Assembly (NCBI GenBank): GCA_030824095.1
Contig: JAVBYK010000400.1
Coordinates: 1 to 6,223, forward strand
Direction of reading: 5' to 3'
DNA: 6,223 nucleotides
From: a bacterium
GTDB taxonomy: Bacteria; Pseudomonadota; Gammaproteobacteria; Burkholderiales; Burkholderiaceae_C
Of the stretch, positions 5,613 to 6,223 are shown piece by piece; position 1 is the first letter of the stretch; every line of letters begins with the position of its first letter. Made by a program: the position numbers and the translations under genes. The notes beneath the pieces were generated by a model. The model was not told the origin of the DNA. It made no database searches and saw only the letters and a program-made list of their open reading frames with translations.

Positions 5613-5978
5613 ATGCCGCGTCCGATACTTGATGAGTCCCGCATTCACCCCGCCATCCGTGAGCGGGTGGAGACCCACCAGCAGGCCATCGTGAAGGAAG
5701 TGCAGGCGGCCGTGGCCAAGCATGCGGTGGTGGTGGTGGGAATGGGGCTGAACCCCTTCCCCAAGAAGGCCCGCAAGCTGCTCGATGGCGCCGGGGTTGC
5801 CTACCACTACCTGGAGTATGGCAACTACTTCAATTGCTGGCGCGAGCGCAATGCGTTGAAACTGTGGACCGGCTGGCCCACGTTTCCCATGGTGTTCGTG
5901 AAGGGCACCCTGGTTGGGGGTGCCAATGATGTGCAGAAGCTGATTGCCAGCGGCGAACTGAAAACGCTGCTGGCCTGA
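5613..5978 (+). CDS. Glutaredoxin-like protein lacking the active-site cysteines
   Basis: This 121-residue protein has a thioredoxin-fold glutaredoxin domain at about 36-120 behind a 30-residue helical extension. The position that holds CPYC or CGFS in active glutaredoxins reads NPFP (47-50, in GLNPFPKKARKLL), so both catalytic cysteines are gone. The rest of the glutathione-binding frame is kept: the TFP cis-proline loop (90-92) and the GG plus Asp motif (VGGANDV, 101-107). The only cysteine is Cys75 in YFNCWRERN, outside the usual site. Thiol-disulphide chemistry of the classical kind is therefore unlikely; binding glutathione or a protein partner is possible. The frame is intact and the start has a good ribosome-binding site (GGAG at 5602-5605, seven bases from ATG), so this does not look like a decayed gene. 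It shares the FNR-box region with the divergent DUF2189 gene. Confidence 0.85.
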   Translation: MPRPILDESRIHPAIRERVETHQQAIVKEVQAAVAKHAVVVVGMGLNPFPKKARKLLDGAGVAYHYLEYGNYFNCWRERNALKLWTGWPTFPMVFVKGTLVGGANDVQKLIASGELKTLLA

Positions 5979-5980
5979 GC

Positions 5981-6223
5981 CTACTTGGCGGCAGCGGGGC
6001 CGGCGCCCATGCCACCGGGGCCACGGCGGTCACCGGGGTGGTGGCCCATGCGGGCATGCTCGGTGTCAAACACCTTCTTTTGGTCGGCGTTGAGTGCGGC
6101 GTAGAAGGTCTTGATGGCCTCTTCGCGTTTGTCCATGGCGGCCATGTGTTCGGTGCGCAGGGCACGCATCTTGTCAATGCGCTCGGGCGTGGTCAGCTTG
6201 TCCAGCTCGGCGCGGTCCGGGCG
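5981..6223 (-). CDS. Spy/CpxP-like LTXXQ-type periplasmic protein (N-terminus beyond window)
   Basis: The C-terminal 80 codons of a minus-strand gene are present, ending in TAG at 5983-5981. The frame is open to the window edge, where it begins in phase, so the N-terminus with any signal peptide is missing. The visible part is a charged helical hairpin with two LTXXQ-type repeats, LTTPERIDKMRALR and, 26 residues on, LNADQKKVFD. It ends in a Gly/Pro/Ala-rich tail (DRRGPGGMGAGPAAAK). This pattern is that of Spy/CpxP-type periplasmic chaperones, which protect the envelope and may regulate stress sensors. An internal ATG at 6169 is unlikely to be the start because the first LTXXQ repeat lies upstream of it. 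It converges on the glutaredoxin-like gene with only 2 bp between stops and no visible terminator. Confidence 0.8.
   Translation of the reverse strand, partial: RPDRAELDKLTTPERIDKMRALRTEHMAAMDKREEAIKTFYAALNADQKKVFDTEHARMGHHPGDRRGPGGMGAGPAAAK

Noticed and set aside
5480..5644. N-terminal extension of the DUF2189 gene to 5644
   Set aside because: It covers the FNR box and the start of the glutaredoxin-like gene, and the protein resembles its family only from the start at 5479.

Overview
The window looks like chromosomal DNA from a GC-rich betaproteobacterium, most likely order Burkholderiales and probably a Comamonadaceae-type genome. This rests on the style of the proteins: a MinC with a long Val/Glu-rich linker, a DUF2189 membrane protein, a DUF2788 mini-protein, an NnrU protein, a short Spy/CpxP-type protein and a cysteine-poor glutaredoxin-like protein. 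The placement comes from recognising families by eye, not from a database search. No insertion sequence, phage gene, CRISPR array, tRNA or rRNA was seen.

Layout. Positions 1-761 carry the minus-strand septum-site protein MinC, cut at its C-terminus by the window edge. Positions 762-1202 are a 441-bp divergent intergenic region. It holds an AT-rich stretch, four TAG triplets in a row (a DnaA-trio-like element), a 10-bp inverted repeat around them, and three DnaA-box-like 9-mers, one of them a perfect match. This is the most unusual non-coding part of the window and resembles a replication-origin or DnaA-binding module. Positions 1203-2150 encode a membrane-anchored alpha/beta hydrolase. Positions 2249-3793 encode a soluble diguanylate cyclase with an intact GGEEF motif and inhibitory I-site. 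Positions 3834-4412 encode an NnrU-family membrane protein. All three lie on the plus strand.

Convergent to these, on the minus strand, is a probable two-gene operon: a DUF2189 polytopic membrane protein (5479 to 4661) followed 26 bp later by a DUF2788 protein (4634 to 4425). Its upstream region, shared with the divergent plus-strand glutaredoxin-like gene (5613-5978), holds a perfect FNR/ANR-type palindrome. The palindrome sits at the classic -41.5 activating distance from a TACACT -10 hexamer facing the DUF2189 gene. The window ends in a partial minus-strand Spy/CpxP-like gene (6223 to 5981) that converges on the glutaredoxin-like gene with 2 bp between the stop codons.

Taken together, the genes cover cell-division placement (MinC), c-di-GMP signalling, a probable oxygen-responsive membrane module (FNR box with DUF2189 and DUF2788; NnrU is a denitrification-associated family) and envelope or redox housekeeping. 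Joint function beyond the proposed DUF2189-DUF2788 operon is inference.
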